From Pseudohalocynthiibacter aestuariivivens (GTDB taxonomy: Bacteria > Pseudomonadota > Alphaproteobacteria > Rhodobacterales > Rhodobacteraceae), in contig NZ_JAGFNU010000008.1 of the NCBI RefSeq assembly GCF_018457175.1, positions 124,001 to 188,000 on the forward strand: a DNA stretch of 64,000 nt, given 5' to 3'. Each line of letters opens with the position of its first letter. The stretch's first letter is position 1. Below the pieces are notes generated by a model that saw only the letters and a list, made by a program, of their open reading frames with translations, was not told where the DNA came from and searched no databases. This document shows positions 17,929 to 27,499 of the stretch, piece after piece. A program made the position numbers and the translations under genes.

Positions 17929-18402
17929 ATGCAAGTATCTCGCGCAACCATTGACCAAACTGATTGCCGCCTTCTCTCGGAATTGCAGCGGAATGCCTAT
18001 CTGACCGCACAGGAATTGGGCGACCTTCTGCATCTTTCCGCAAGCCAGGTGGGCCGGCGCAGACAACGGCTGGAAAGCGAAGGCTACATCGTCGGCTACT
18101 CTGCACGGCTAGACCCCTCGCGTGTTGGACTGACCGTTCAGGCCTTTGTTCAGGTTCAGATGGTCAACCACGCCGCGGATACGGCAAAAAGCTTTGCAAC
18201 GTTAATTGAAACACGACCGGAAATTATTAGCGCATGGACACTCACCGGAGAAGCAGACTACCTTTTGCGGGTTTTCTGTGACGATCTACCAGCGCTAAAC
18301 ACGCTTATTCATGATATCCTTTTAACTCACCCCACCGTTGGGCGGGTGCAAAGCCAAATTGTAATGGACCAGTTCAAGTCCGACGCGCCACTGCCAACCT
18401 GA
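17929..18402 (+). CDS. Lrp/AsnC-family transcriptional regulator
   Basis: 157 residues from ATG 17929; longer in-frame starts give an atypical leader. The N-terminal HTH is clear (IDQTDCRLLSELQRNAYLTA, LHLSASQVGRRRQRLESEGYI), followed by the RAM/AsnC effector domain (VQAFVQVQM, AWTLTGEADYLLRVFCDDL). It is divergent from hppD, so it probably regulates tyrosine breakdown in response to an amino acid or aromatic intermediate. That target is inferred from position only. Its stop overlaps the GAGG ribosome binding site of the antiporter gene, so the two are likely co-transcribed. Confidence 0.88.
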   Translation: MQVSRATIDQTDCRLLSELQRNAYLTAQELGDLLHLSASQVGRRRQRLESEGYIVGYSARLDPSRVGLTVQAFVQVQMVNHAADTAKSFATLIETRPEIISAWTLTGEADYLLRVFCDDLPALNTLIHDILLTHPTVGRVQSQIVMDQFKSDAPLPT

Positions 18403-18412
18403 GGTAAGTATT

Positions 18413-20278
18413 TTGGACAGTTTTTTGTTTCTTGCGACAATCTACCTCGCGGCGGCCGTTATCGCGGTTCCGTTTGCTGCGCGGTTGGGTCTTGGGTCGG
18501 TCCTTGGGTATTTGCTTGCAGGTATCGTAATCGGGCCAATCATGGGTTTCATTGGCACCGAATCACAGAATTTACAGCATTTTGCTGAATTCGGTGTTGT
18601 CATGATGCTGTTTTTGATCGGGCTAGAACTTGACCCGCGCGCTTTGTGGAACATGCGGATGCGCCTGATCGGGCTTGGTGGTCTTCAGGTTGTTCTAACA
18701 ACGTCTGTCATCACCAGAATTGCGATCTGGCTGGGTCAACCCTTTACAGTTGCGCTGACCATTGGGTTGATCTTTTCGCTGTCCTCGACTGCGATCGTCC
18801 TGCAAACGCTCAATGAAAAGAAACTCATGCAGACGGGCGGTGGACGATCTGCATTCTCGGTTCTGCTTGCGCAGGATATCTTGGTTATCCCGATGCTCGC
18901 GATAATTCCGTTGCTGGGTGTCTCTGATCTTAAGATCTACGGCCTTGAACATGTTAACGAGTCACACAGCTTTTCACTGGTTGCAGGGTTGCCCGGCTGG
19001 GGCGTAACACTAGTGACGCTCGGCGCGATCGCTTCGGTCGTACTTGCAGGCATATTTCTGACACGCCCCCTGTTTCGCTATATTCACACCGCCAATTTAC
19101 GTGAAATGTATACTGCAGTTGCCTTGCTGATCGTTATTGCAATTGCGTTTCTCATGACGCTTGTCGGGCTCTCACCTGCGCTTGGCACGTTTTTAGCGGG
19201 TGTCGTTCTGGCAAACACAGAATTTCGTCATGAATTGGAAGCGGATGTCGAGCCTTTCAAGGGCCTGCTGCTTGGTCTGTTCTTCATCACGGTGGGTGCT
19301 GGCATCAGTTTTTCGACCCTCTTTGCCGACCCTCTGCTTTTCGTTGGCCTCGCTCTTTCGATCATGATGGTAAAGGGTATCATTCTGTTTATGCTTGGCA
19401 AAGTCTTCAAGCTAAAAGGCCGCGACCAATGGCTTTTCACGCTTGGTCTTGCCCAGGCCGGAGAGTTCGGATTCGTGCTCACCAGTTTTTCGGCACAGGT
19501 GAACGTTATATCAGGCGAATATGAAGACAGAATTCTTCTGGTCATCACGTTGTCGATGTTGCTGACGCCACTGTTCTTCATCCTCTACGATGTCCTGAGC
19601 AAACGCATGAAAGAGGCGACCACAGCACCCGAACATGATCAGATCGACGAACAATCACCAATCATAATTGCTGGTGTCGGACGATTTGGGCAGGTTGTGA
19701 ATCGGATGGTTCAGCTTGCAGGCAAAAAGACAACCGTTCTAGATCATGACCTCGGCACGATAGAGGTCATGCGCAAATTTGGCGTGAAAGGTTTTTTTGG
19801 TGATCCGACACGCCCTGAACTCCTGCATGCGGCTGGTCTTAAAGAAGCAAAGGTTCTTGTTGTTGCCGTTGACGACCCCAAGGCGGCAACCAAATTGGTG
19901 CAGCTTGCAAGGCGTGAACGCCCGGATTTGCATATTATCGCCCGCGCGCATGACCGTATTCACACCTACGAATTATATCGGGCTGGCGCGAATGATATCG
20001 TGCGCGAGATGTTTGATGGTTCGCTACGTGCCGGGCGCTATGTTCTTGAAAACACGGGGCTAAGCGAATTTGAAGCAGCAGCTCATGAAAAAGCATTCTA
20101 CAAACTTGACCGCTATGCGCTCCGTGAAACTGCAGCGCTGTGGGACCCAGGTATCCCAGTCTTGGAAAACAAGGCATATATGGAGCGTTCGAATGAGCTT
20201 CGCATAGAGCTTGAGGCCGCAATCTTACAGGAAATTTCAGATGATCAGCAGAAAAAACAAGATAGCGAGCAAAGTTAA
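18413..20278 (+). CDS. CPA2-family cation/proton antiporter with RCK/TrkA-N domain (KefB/KefC-like)
   Basis: 621 residues, starting at TTG 18413 with GAGG eight bases upstream. Residues 1-390 hold about 12-13 hydrophobic helices of the Na+/H+-exchanger fold ([43 protein letters not shown]). Residues about 420-540 form a Rossmann TrkA-N domain ([25 protein letters not shown]). This is the architecture of KefB/KefC glutathione-gated K+ efflux. No KefF/KefG ancillary subunit is beside it. Its TAA stop overlaps the convergent cobT stop in the palindrome TTAA. Confidence 0.88.
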   Translation: MDSFLFLATIYLAAAVIAVPFAARLGLGSVLGYLLAGIVIGPIMGFIGTESQNLQHFAEFGVVMMLFLIGLELDPRALWNMRMRLIGLGGLQVVLTTSVITRIAIWLGQPFTVALTIGLIFSLSSTAIVLQTLNEKKLMQTGGGRSAFSVLLAQDILVIPMLAIIPLLGVSDLKIYGLEHVNESHSFSLVAGLPGWGVTLVTLGAIASVVLAGIFLTRPLFRYIHTANLREMYTAVALLIVIAIAFLMTLVGLSPALGTFLAGVVLANTEFRHELEADVEPFKGLLLGLFFITVGAGISFSTLFADPLLFVGLALSIMMVKGIILFMLGKVFKLKGRDQWLFTLGLAQAGEFGFVLTSFSAQVNVISGEYEDRILLVITLSMLLTPLFFILYDVLSKRMKEATTAPEHDQIDEQSPIIIAGVGRFGQVVNRMVQLAGKKTTVLDHDLGTIEVMRKFGVKGFFGDPTRPELLHAAGLKEAKVLVVAVDDPKAATKLVQLARRERPDLHIIARAHDRIHTYELYRAGANDIVREMFDGSLRAGRYVLENTGLSEFEAAAHEKAFYKLDRYALRETAALWDPGIPVLENKAYMERSNELRIELEAAILQEISDDQQKKQDSEQS

Positions 20279-21288
20279 CCGTCGCTCACACCTGCTTCGG
20301 CAAAGGTAGCCATTCCCGAGTGGCAGGCGATCGCGCCTTTCAGCACGCCTATCGCCAATGCAGCGCCAGACCCCTCGCCCAATCGCATACCCAAATTCAG
20401 AAGCGGCTCTTTACCGAGGTGCGACAGGACATCTGCATGTGGCCCCTCTGCCGAAAGATGCCCTGCGATTGCGTGGTCAAGTGCCTCTGGCGCAACCCGG
20501 TGCAGAACGGCCGCTGCGGATGAACAGATAAAGCCATCAAGAATAACCGGAATACCCTCTGAACGGGCACGCGCGATTGCCCCGGCCATTGCTGCTATTT
20601 CGCGCCCGCCAAGGCAGCGCAAGATTTCAAGCGGGTCAGAGGTTGCGTGAAGCGTGACACCTTCGTTCACAACGCGTGTCTTGTTGTCCAGCCCCGTATC
20701 ATCGACACCTGTTCCCCGGCCCGTCCATACAGACCCATCCCCGCCAAAAAGCGCCGTCAATATTGCGGCGGCTGACGTTGTATTTCCGATCCCCATTTCG
20801 CCCGTAACCAGAAGGTCCGCCGCCGGATCAACCGCCTTCCACCCCGTGGCCAACGCGTCAACCACTTCTGCTTCGCTCATGGCTGGCGATTTGGTAAAAT
20901 CAGCCGTTGGTGTGTCAAGCGACAGCGCGTGCACATCCAGTTTTGCACCAAAACAATCAGCCAACTGGTTTATAGCGGCGCCGCCGTGCTCGAAATTCAA
21001 AACCATCTGCGCGGTGACTTCGGCCGGGAACGCAGAGACCCCCTGTGCCGTCACGCCATGATTGGCCGCAAAGATAATAATCTGTGGATTATCCAGCGAA
21101 GGCCTGTCCGTGCCGCGCCATCCGGCATACCAGATCGCAATGTCTTCCAGTCGGCCAAGCGCGCCAGGGGGTTTGGTCAATTGACCGTTGCGTGCCTCGG
21201 CAGCTTTCATCGACCCACTATCAAGCTTCGGCCCCGCCTTTAGGCAGGCGCGAAATTCTGCGAGCGTGGAAAAGGCAGCGTTTGACAT
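20275..21288 (-). CDS. cobT: Nicotinate-nucleotide-dimethylbenzimidazole phosphoribosyltransferase
   Basis: 337 residues, normal length. It activates dimethylbenzimidazole as alpha-ribazole phosphate for the lower ligand of cobalamin. Family segments: [57 protein letters not shown], and the catalytic Glu at about residue 305 in [12 protein letters not shown]. It is divergent from cobS, its pathway partner, with a 78-base intergenic region. Other cobalamin genes are not in the window. Confidence 0.95.
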   Translation of the reverse strand: MSNAAFSTLAEFRACLKAGPKLDSGSMKAAEARNGQLTKPPGALGRLEDIAIWYAGWRGTDRPSLDNPQIIIFAANHGVTAQGVSAFPAEVTAQMVLNFEHGGAAINQLADCFGAKLDVHALSLDTPTADFTKSPAMSEAEVVDALATGWKAVDPAADLLVTGEMGIGNTTSAAAILTALFGGDGSVWTGRGTGVDDTGLDNKTRVVNEGVTLHATSDPLEILRCLGGREIAAMAGAIARARSEGIPVILDGFICSSAAAVLHRVAPEALDHAIAGHLSAEGPHADVLSHLGKEPLLNLGMRLGEGSGAALAIGVLKGAIACHSGMATFAEAGVSDG

Positions 21289-21366
21289 GTATGGGCCTCG
21301 TTGAATATGCGTTGCGCTCTGTTTAACGCTTGGCGCAGACTTGGAAAGAGACAGAAAGGCAAATTA

Positions 21367-22140
21367 ATGGCCGAAGCCGACACAAAACTGATTGCGGCAG
21401 GGGATTTTTTGAATTCCCTTGGTCTGCTCAGCCGATTGCCCATCCCTGTCGACACGAATGCCGCAACCTTGCGCGGTGCTGCCGCCGCTTGGGCCTACCC
21501 GCTTGTAGGGGCAGTACTGGGCGCCATAGCAATGATTGTCGGATGGGTCGCACTTTGGCTGGGCCTTTCTGCGCCGCTTGTCGCTGCCTTTACTTTGTGC
21601 ACGCAAATCATGATCACCGGGGCGATGCACGAAGACGGGCTTGCCGACACCGCCGATGGTCTTTGGGGGGGATGGGACCGGGCAAAACGTCTTGAGATTA
21701 TGAAAGACAGCCATATCGGAACCTACGGTGTTGTCGCGCTTGTTCTGTCATTGCTGGCCCGCTGGGCGGCGATCAGTGCCTTGATCGCGGGCGGTTCCGG
21801 ACTGATGTTTCTCGTTGCAACCGCCGCGCTTTCCCGTGCGCCAATGGTTGCGGTGATGTCCTGGCTTCCAAATGCACGGCAGGGCGGATTTTCTGCAACG
21901 GTTGGTAAACCTCAGACACGAACAGTCTGGATAGCAACTGGTCTCGCAGCTGTGCTTGGCCTTTTGATTTTGGGGGGCACGGCAGTTTGGGCGGTACTCT
22001 GGATTTGCGTTGCAGCTTTTTCAGTAGCGCTGCTTGCGCGTGCAAAAATCGGCGGCCAGACGGGTGACATCCTTGGCGCAACCCAACAAATCTGCGAAAT
22101 CACCGTTCTTGCGGTGCTCTGTTCACAAATTACGCTCTAA
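21367..22140 (+). CDS. cobS: Adenosylcobinamide-GDP ribazoletransferase (cobalamin synthase)
   Basis: 257 residues from ATG 21367, an integral membrane enzyme with about 6 helices. CobS hallmarks: [14 protein letters not shown] at the N terminus, [29 protein letters not shown] and [20 protein letters not shown]. It joins adenosylcobinamide-GDP to alpha-ribazole, the step after CobT, with which it is divergently paired. A hairpin terminator follows. Confidence 0.95.
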   Translation: MAEADTKLIAAGDFLNSLGLLSRLPIPVDTNAATLRGAAAAWAYPLVGAVLGAIAMIVGWVALWLGLSAPLVAAFTLCTQIMITGAMHEDGLADTADGLWGGWDRAKRLEIMKDSHIGTYGVVALVLSLLARWAAISALIAGGSGLMFLVATAALSRAPMVAVMSWLPNARQGGFSATVGKPQTRTVWIATGLAAVLGLLILGGTAVWAVLWICVAAFSVALLARAKIGGQTGDILGATQQICEITVLAVLCSQITL

Positions 22141-22142
22141 AA

Positions 22143-22170
22143 AAGCCGCCCCCGAAGGAACGGCTTGATT
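22143..22170. terminator. Bidirectional terminator between cobS and carD
   Basis: AAGCCG (22143-22148) pairs with CGGCTT (22161-22166). On the minus strand the stem is followed by a T-run (A-run at 22139-22144 on plus); on the plus strand it is followed by GATTTTGAT. It serves two convergent genes. Confidence 0.65.
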
Positions 22171-22204
22171 TTGATGTATCGCCCAATTTGGGCAGTTATT
22201 TAAC

Positions 22205-22729
22205 TCAGGCAGCAGCAGGTGGCGGCGCTCTGCGTGCAAGAACATCGCCAACTTCGCGCTGTGCGCTCAGCTCATCTGCGCCGGAAACTGCTGCAACTTC
22301 GCGGGTCATCCGTTCAAGCGCTGCTTCGTAAAGCTGACGCTCCGAATAGCTCTGCTCGCGTTGATCATCCGTACGATGAAGGTCGCGCACGACTTCAGCA
22401 ATCGCAATCAAATCACCAGAGTTGATTTTTTGCTCGTACTCTTGCGCCCGGCGCGACCACATTGCGCGCTTCACTTTCGCCTTGCCTTTTAGCGTGGCCA
22501 TGGCGCGCGCTACGATATCAGGCGAGGAAAGAGACCGCATCCCAACTTCTGTTGCCTTGTTCGTTGGCACACGCAGAGTCATCTTGTCCTTCTCAAAAGA
22601 GATCACAAAAAGCTCCAGATTCAGGCCTGCGACTTCCTGCTCTTCAATCGATATGATTTTTCCGACACCATGAGATGGGTACACAACAAAATCATTCGGA
22701 CGAAAGTCAGGCTTTTTAGATTTACTCAT
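22205..22729 (-). CDS. carD: CarD-family transcriptional regulator
   Basis: 174 residues. The N-terminal RNA-polymerase-interacting domain is clear (FRPNDFVVYPSHGVGKIISIEEQEVAG, ELFVISFEKDKMTLRVPTNK), followed by the helical DNA-contacting domain (WSRRAQEYEQKINSGDL, LYEAALERMTREVAAV). In alphaproteobacteria CarD binds the polymerase beta subunit and stabilises open complexes at rRNA and other promoters. It lies upstream of nothing on its strand except the end of cobS, and is followed upstream by fdxA in the same orientation, a grouping I recall as common in this order. Confidence 0.93.
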   Translation of the reverse strand: MSKSKKPDFRPNDFVVYPSHGVGKIISIEEQEVAGLNLELFVISFEKDKMTLRVPTNKATEVGMRSLSSPDIVARAMATLKGKAKVKRAMWSRRAQEYEQKINSGDLIAIAEVVRDLHRTDDQREQSYSERQLYEAALERMTREVAAVSGADELSAQREVGDVLARRAPPPAAA

Positions 22730-23034
22730 ATGTTCTTGTCTTCCTCGATTGCACCTGAAAGTCAGCGAAAAAAAATAAACGGAAAAAACACTTTTCCCGG
22801 TTTCTAGTTTTTGGCGCTAATAAAACCACCCTCAAGGCTCGCCGCCCCCAGGATGGTGATTCAGGTATCTTTCAACATTTATAGTGCCAGTATAACAGAA
22901 AAACGGCTCCTTCGAAAGCGCCGCAGCGCAGAAGAGTCTCTTAAGACATATATTTCAATGACTTATAAGATAAACTTCCAGTAAAACTGTGTCATTCAGC
23001 GTGTGTCTACGCCGCAGAAAAACGAATCACCTTA
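22730..23034. other. Intergenic region upstream of carD and downstream of fdxA, no gene seen
   Basis: This 305-base stretch is A/T-rich next to carD and holds a small inverted repeat, GGAAAA (22781-22786) with TTTTCC (22793-22798). No convincing reading frame or RNA gene was found; it most likely contains the carD promoter. Confidence 0.5.
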
Positions 23035-23373
23035 TCAGCCACCTTCACCCGGCGTTTCCGAAAAATACTTCTCGAGCTTACCTTCTTCCCCGTCACGATC
23101 TTCTGCCTCTGGCAACGGGTCTTTTTTCGTGATGATGACTGGCCAAAGCTCTGAATACTTCCGGTTAAATTCAACCCACTTGTCCATATCCGGCTCGGTA
23201 TCGGGGCGGATCGCGTCTGCAGGGCATTCAGGCTCGCAAACACCGCAGTCGATGCATTCATCCGGATGGATAACCAACATGTTTTCGCCTTCGTAAAAGC
23301 AATCAACCGGGCATACTTCTACACAATCGGTGTATTTGCAGGCGATACAGGCGTCGTTGACAATATAGGTCAT
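23035..23373 (-). CDS. fdxA: 7Fe/8Fe-type ferredoxin
   Basis: 112 residues, usual FdxA length. It has two Fe-S cluster motifs: [18 protein letters not shown] near the N terminus (a 3Fe-4S-type spacing with an extra Cys) and [16 protein letters not shown] (4Fe-4S). The C-terminal extension ([21 protein letters not shown]) is typical of the FdxA group. The electron partner is unknown. It sits between carD and the S4-domain gene on the same strand. Confidence 0.93.
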   Translation of the reverse strand: MTYIVNDACIACKYTDCVEVCPVDCFYEGENMLVIHPDECIDCGVCEPECPADAIRPDTEPDMDKWVEFNRKYSELWPVIITKKDPLPEAEDRDGEEGKLEKYFSETPGEGG

Positions 23374-23425
23374 GCGGATACTCAGGCTGATGTGACTTTG
23401 CGCCTAGCTAGTGCAGAGGCGCGGA

Positions 23426-23824
23426 TCATTCAAGCATTCTAGGGTTGGAAAGAAGCATAGTGCGGCGATCTTTCTTAGTTGGACGACCTTTTCCTTCGGT
23501 TCTTGGCGCACCCGGAACGCTTTCCCGAATGGGAGTGCGATCTTCGTAAAGCGCCTGCGCCTCAGTTGCAGGGCCTCGCCGGGTGCTAAGCGTAAGAACT
23601 TTCACCACTCTTATGGTCTTGCCTTGCGGGAAACTGAGGATATCCCCCACCTTTAAACCGAATGCCGGTTTTGATACTTTGTCAGCATTTACATGTACGT
23701 GACCACCAGAAACCAGCTTGGTTGCAAGGCCACGTGTCTTAAAGAACCTTGCGTGCCAGAGCCATTTGTCGAGCCTGATAGATGGGTGTTTGCCCTCTTC
23801 CGGCTGTATTTGCCTCTGAGCCAC
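23426..23824 (-). CDS. S4-domain RNA-binding protein (Hsp15-like)
   Basis: 132 residues with an S4 RNA-binding domain at about 17-75 (IRLDKWLWHARFFKTRGLATKLVSGGHVHVNADKV), as in Hsp15, which rescues stalled 50S subunits. The tail is basic and Pro/Arg-rich (EGKGRPTKKDRRTM). The start is GTG 23824, immediately after the TAA of the helicase gene with no base between, so translation is probably coupled. Pairing with an RNA helicase suggests a role in RNA or ribosome metabolism. Confidence 0.85.
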   Translation of the reverse strand: MAQRQIQPEEGKHPSIRLDKWLWHARFFKTRGLATKLVSGGHVHVNADKVSKPAFGLKVGDILSFPQGKTIRVVKVLTLSTRRGPATEAQALYEDRTPIRESVPGAPRTEGKGRPTKKDRRTMLLSNPRMLE

Positions 23825-26563
23825 TTACGATTTGTTCCTCAACCCCATAAGTGCGGCCGCAAATGGATTGTCCGGATCAATCCGGTCTTTCTTTTGCAGC
23901 CGGGACTGTACCGGTACGGCATTTTGATGCGACGCGCGATTTGGCTTGGGTTTTCCACGTGGTTTGCCCTTGGCACCTGCTTTAACCTGCGGTTTGCTGC
24001 GCGCCCAGGTGAAGGTGTAGAACACCTCCTTCTCGACTGGCTCCACTTGTTCAGCTTCGCCGTCACTGGTTGCCGGCGATTCCGCTTCCTCTGCGGTTTC
24101 GGGTTTATCCACAAGTTCTGGAACGGCTGATTCTTGCGATATTTCAGCGGGTTCAACCGCCTCTACGACGGGTTCGGCTTTTATTTTATCACGTTCGCCG
24201 CGTTCGGCGTTGTACCCCAGACCCTTCATAAGGTCGCTGAACTGTTCAAGCGTCATTCCGGTGATCGAAAGCATGTCGGGCTTGGCCTCAAAGCCGTTCC
24301 GGCTATCTTCCGTCCGAAGCAAATCGGCAAGCCGTTCCAGCATATCAACACGAATTGCACGTTCTCCGGCTTGGCGGTACCCGGCCATCAGGTGATAGCC
24401 TTCGGGGGCATCTTTAACGGCAGGAATCGTTACCAGACCAGGTGGTGGGCTTTCCGGGAACTCTGAAAGATTTTGCTTTATGGACCACAACAACAAGCGC
24501 AAGCGTGTCGCCGCAGGTTTAAGCAAAATTGGCATAAAGATCGTGAACTGCCCAAACCGAATTCCGTGCTTACGCAGCGCACCCCGTGCATCCTGATCAA
24601 GTTCTTTGACCTCGGCAGCGACCTGTTCGCGTGGCAGCAAACCGTTCGCCTCGACAATCCGAAACGCAAACCCCCGTGCAATGCCAGTCAGTGTTTCATC
24701 ACGTGACATCGCCATCAGGGGTTCGAACAACGTAGCAATTTTTCTGTCGATGAAATGCTGGAGCCTGCGATTCACCTTTTCCGCGACGTCAGATCCTGCC
24801 TCTTCGTCAACAAAGGCTTCAACGCTTGGTTTGGTTGCTTCGTCGCCAGCCATGACCTTACCAACCGCATACGCGCCCCACATCAGACCACCCTGTTCAG
24901 TGTAATCTATCTCTGTGTCGGGAGCATTGTAGAACCTGTCAGCACGCAGATGAAATTCCGGCGCCAGCGCCTGAAATGCGGCCGCGCGTAACGTTTTTGC
25001 CTGATCCGGAGAGGCGGTTTTATCCTGACTGAAACGAAACCCTTCGAGACGGCCGACAAACTCGCCCTCAACCGTCACTTCACCTTTATCATTTACGTTG
25101 GCCACCAGGCCCTCCTTCTGCTTCAACCGCCGCAACAGAATGCTTGTACGCCGATCAACAAATCTTTGGGTCAGCGCATTGTGTAACGCATCTGACAGGC
25201 GATCTTCTACAGCGCGCGTCGCCTCTCGCCAATGGTTTTCGTCATCGACCCACCCGCTTCTTTGCGCGACATATGTCCAGGTGCGAATATAAGCCAGTCT
25301 TTTCGACAATGTGTCAATGTCGCCATCGACGCGGTCTATCCTTTTTATCTGTGCCGCAAGCCAGCCATCCGGGACCCGGCCAAGATCATGCAAATATTCA
25401 AAAATCTGCGCGAGCAAGGCGGCATGTTCCGCGTGCGAGATTCCCCGGAAATCAGGAATCCGGCACACGTCCCAAAGCAAGCGCACATCTTTTGCCGATC
25501 CTATCTTTTGCCGAACGTCTCCCGTTTCTGAAATGCTGCGCAGGGCAAGCAGATCATCTGCATCGCGCACCCGCACAAGACGCGGGTCGTCCGTGTTTTG
25601 TTCGAGCGATGTGATCAACCGTTCAGCAGACCCGAATTCAAGCCGAGCATTGCGCCATTGCAGTTTCTTCAGTGGCGCGAAGCGATGATTGCAAATGGCG
25701 TCGACCAAACCGTCGTCAAAGGGCATTGCTTCGCCCGTCACGCCAAAAGTACCGTCGCTCATGTGGCGCCCGGCACGTCCCGCGATTTGCGCAAGCTCAT
25801 TTGGGGCAAGCGCGCGCATACGGCGCCCGTCAAATTTGCTGAGTCCTGAAAAAGCGACATGGTCAATATCCAGGTTCAGCCCCATTCCAATCGCGTCTGT
25901 CGCAACAAGGTAGTCCACATCCCCATTCTGGTACATTTCGACCTGAGCATTCCGCGTGCGCGGTGACAAAGCCCCCATAACAACAGCAGCCCCACCCTTT
26001 TGCCGGCGTAAAAGCTCTGCAATCGCGTAAAGGTTTTCGACTGAAAACCCGACAATTGCGCTTCTGGGTGGCATTTTGCTTATCTTTTTCGAACCTGAAT
26101 AGCTTAGCTCTGAAAACCGCTCGCGATAAAGATATTGAGCCCGGGGAACAAGATCAGCGATAACGCTTTTCATCGTGGATGCGCCCATGAACAGGGTTTC
26201 CAATTGCCCGCGTGCCCGCAATAGCCGGTCCGTAAAGACATGCCCGCGCTCCGGATCGGCGCATAGCTGAATCTCATCGACCGCCAGAAAATCAACACCC
26301 ATGCCATCTGGCATCGCTTCGACAGTGCAAACCCAATACTGAACCCGCGCTGGCACAATCCGCTCTTCGCCAGTTACAAGCGCCACCACGCTGGGCCCGC
26401 GTAACGTGACAATCTTATCGTATACTTCGCGCGCAAGCAGACGCAAAGGCAGGCCGATCACACCCGTTCTGTGTGCCAACATGCGTTCAATCGCATAATG
26501 GGTTTTTCCGGTATTTGTCGGGCCCAGAACAGCCGTAATCCGAGCCTGCTCGCCCATCGTCAT
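23825..26563 (-). CDS. SUV3-like superfamily 2 RNA helicase
   Basis: 912 residues from ATG 26563; ATG 26557 is an alternative. The helicase core resembles mitochondrial SUV3: Walker A GPTNTGKT (14-21), DEIQ box in LAVDEIQLCADPERGHVFTD, MGALSPRTRNAQVEMYQNGDVD, and motif VI LAQIAGRAGRHMSDGTFG. The C-terminal ~200 residues are acidic then basic, ending KPRGKPKPNRASHQNAV. In mitochondria SUV3 works with an exoribonuclease in RNA decay. It is operonic with the S4-domain protein, with no base between the genes. Its TTG-initiated longer form is less likely. Confidence 0.88.
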   Translation of the reverse strand: MTMGEQARITAVLGPTNTGKTHYAIERMLAHRTGVIGLPLRLLAREVYDKIVTLRGPSVVALVTGEERIVPARVQYWVCTVEAMPDGMGVDFLAVDEIQLCADPERGHVFTDRLLRARGQLETLFMGASTMKSVIADLVPRAQYLYRERFSELSYSGSKKISKMPPRSAIVGFSVENLYAIAELLRRQKGGAAVVMGALSPRTRNAQVEMYQNGDVDYLVATDAIGMGLNLDIDHVAFSGLSKFDGRRMRALAPNELAQIAGRAGRHMSDGTFGVTGEAMPFDDGLVDAICNHRFAPLKKLQWRNARLEFGSAERLITSLEQNTDDPRLVRVRDADDLLALRSISETGDVRQKIGSAKDVRLLWDVCRIPDFRGISHAEHAALLAQIFEYLHDLGRVPDGWLAAQIKRIDRVDGDIDTLSKRLAYIRTWTYVAQRSGWVDDENHWREATRAVEDRLSDALHNALTQRFVDRRTSILLRRLKQKEGLVANVNDKGEVTVEGEFVGRLEGFRFSQDKTASPDQAKTLRAAAFQALAPEFHLRADRFYNAPDTEIDYTEQGGLMWGAYAVGKVMAGDEATKPSVEAFVDEEAGSDVAEKVNRRLQHFIDRKIATLFEPLMAMSRDETLTGIARGFAFRIVEANGLLPREQVAAEVKELDQDARGALRKHGIRFGQFTIFMPILLKPAATRLRLLLWSIKQNLSEFPESPPPGLVTIPAVKDAPEGYHLMAGYRQAGERAIRVDMLERLADLLRTEDSRNGFEAKPDMLSITGMTLEQFSDLMKGLGYNAERGERDKIKAEPVVEAVEPAEISQESAVPELVDKPETAEEAESPATSDGEAEQVEPVEKEVFYTFTWARSKPQVKAGAKGKPRGKPKPNRASHQNAVPVQSRLQKKDRIDPDNPFAAALMGLRNKS

Positions 26564-26581
26564 AACCAATCTTAGCTGTCG

Positions 26582-27139
26582 TCAGATATCCTGACCATCC
26601 ACCTGGCTTTCAAGCCGTTCGATGGCAGTAATTACGTCAGGACGATGCGGATGTATAGCGGTGACCTGACGAAAAACAGCCAGCGCCTCTGAAGGCCTTT
26701 CAAGGTCTTCGAGCATCACGCCCAATCCAGTGAGGGCTGCAAAATGGCGCGGGTTTAAGGAAAGCGTGGTGTAAAGATCAGCCATTGCAGGACCATACAG
26801 ACCTATCTGATAATAAGCGCGCGCGCGTGCGTTCCACCCTTCGGCAAAATCTGGCGCATGATCAATGAGAGCAGTTAAATGCTCTATGGCGGCCTCGTAA
26901 TCTTCTTCCTCAAGCGCCTGATTGCCGCGTTGAAGCAGCAAATTCATCGAGGCCGATCCGCTACGCGACCATTCTTGCCAGATCTTTTCCTCCACAACCT
27001 CCCAATTCTGTAAATCAGGCTGTGCGAGAAGCGTAAAAAGATCATCCAGACCCTCTTCAGCCCGAACAGGTACAGAAAAAGTTAACAATACGCAAAATAA
27101 CGCAACGATAGGTTTGAGTATGTTGAAAAATACGCTCAT
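26582..27139 (-). CDS. Exported tetratricopeptide-repeat protein
   Basis: 185 residues. An N-terminal signal sequence (ILKPIVALFCVLLTFSVPVRA, cleavage near residue 27) is followed by three TPR-like units: LLLQRGNQALEEEDYEAAIEHL, AEGWNARARAYYQIGLYGPAM and FAALTGLGVMLEDLERPSEAL. TPRs scaffold protein contacts, here probably in the periplasm. It lies 18 bases upstream of the SUV3-like helicase on the same strand and may share its transcript. No specific function is recognisable. Confidence 0.85.
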   Translation of the reverse strand: MSVFFNILKPIVALFCVLLTFSVPVRAEEGLDDLFTLLAQPDLQNWEVVEEKIWQEWSRSGSASMNLLLQRGNQALEEEDYEAAIEHLTALIDHAPDFAEGWNARARAYYQIGLYGPAMADLYTTLSLNPRHFAALTGLGVMLEDLERPSEALAVFRQVTAIHPHRPDVITAIERLESQVDGQDI

Positions 27140-27208
27140 AACGAGTGCGAGTGTAACCTAACTGTCGGGGAAATCCAGAACCCGCAGTTCACAATTGGAG
27201 GATCGCGC

Positions 27209-27496
27209 ATGAGCGATGTTGTTGAGGCAGCTGTAGCCACATTGAACGGAAAAGGTATTGCCGGTTTTAGCGGAACAGCAAAATTTGTGATCGAGGGCGA
27301 AGGCGCGCTTATGATCGATTCTGATGGCGCCCGCGCGGGTGACGAAGAGGCAGAGGTTACGCTGAGTTCCGACGCAGATACCTTCAAAGGTATTCTGGAT
27401 GGTGACGTAAACCCAACCACCGCATTTATGACTGGCAAACTGAGCGTTGACGGCGATATGGGCCTTGCAATGCAGCTTGGCGCTGTGCTGAGCTAA
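27209..27496 (+). CDS. SCP2 sterol-binding-domain protein
   Basis: 95 residues. It has the small SCP2 fold seen in bacterial lipid-binding proteins: VATLNGKGIAGFSGTAKFVIEG, a DGARAGDEEAEVTL strand pair, and the closing LMTGKLSVDGDMGLAMQLG-like segment (here FMTGKLSVDGDMG). It is predicted to be cytoplasmic and to bind a hydrophobic ligand. It starts 26 bases after an AT-rich stretch with GGAGG upstream, and the hydrolase gene begins 3 bases after its stop, so the two form an operon, possibly for lipid handling. Confidence 0.88.
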   Translation: MSDVVEAAVATLNGKGIAGFSGTAKFVIEGEGALMIDSDGARAGDEEAEVTLSSDADTFKGILDGDVNPTTAFMTGKLSVDGDMGLAMQLGAVLS

Positions 27497-27499
27497 GCG

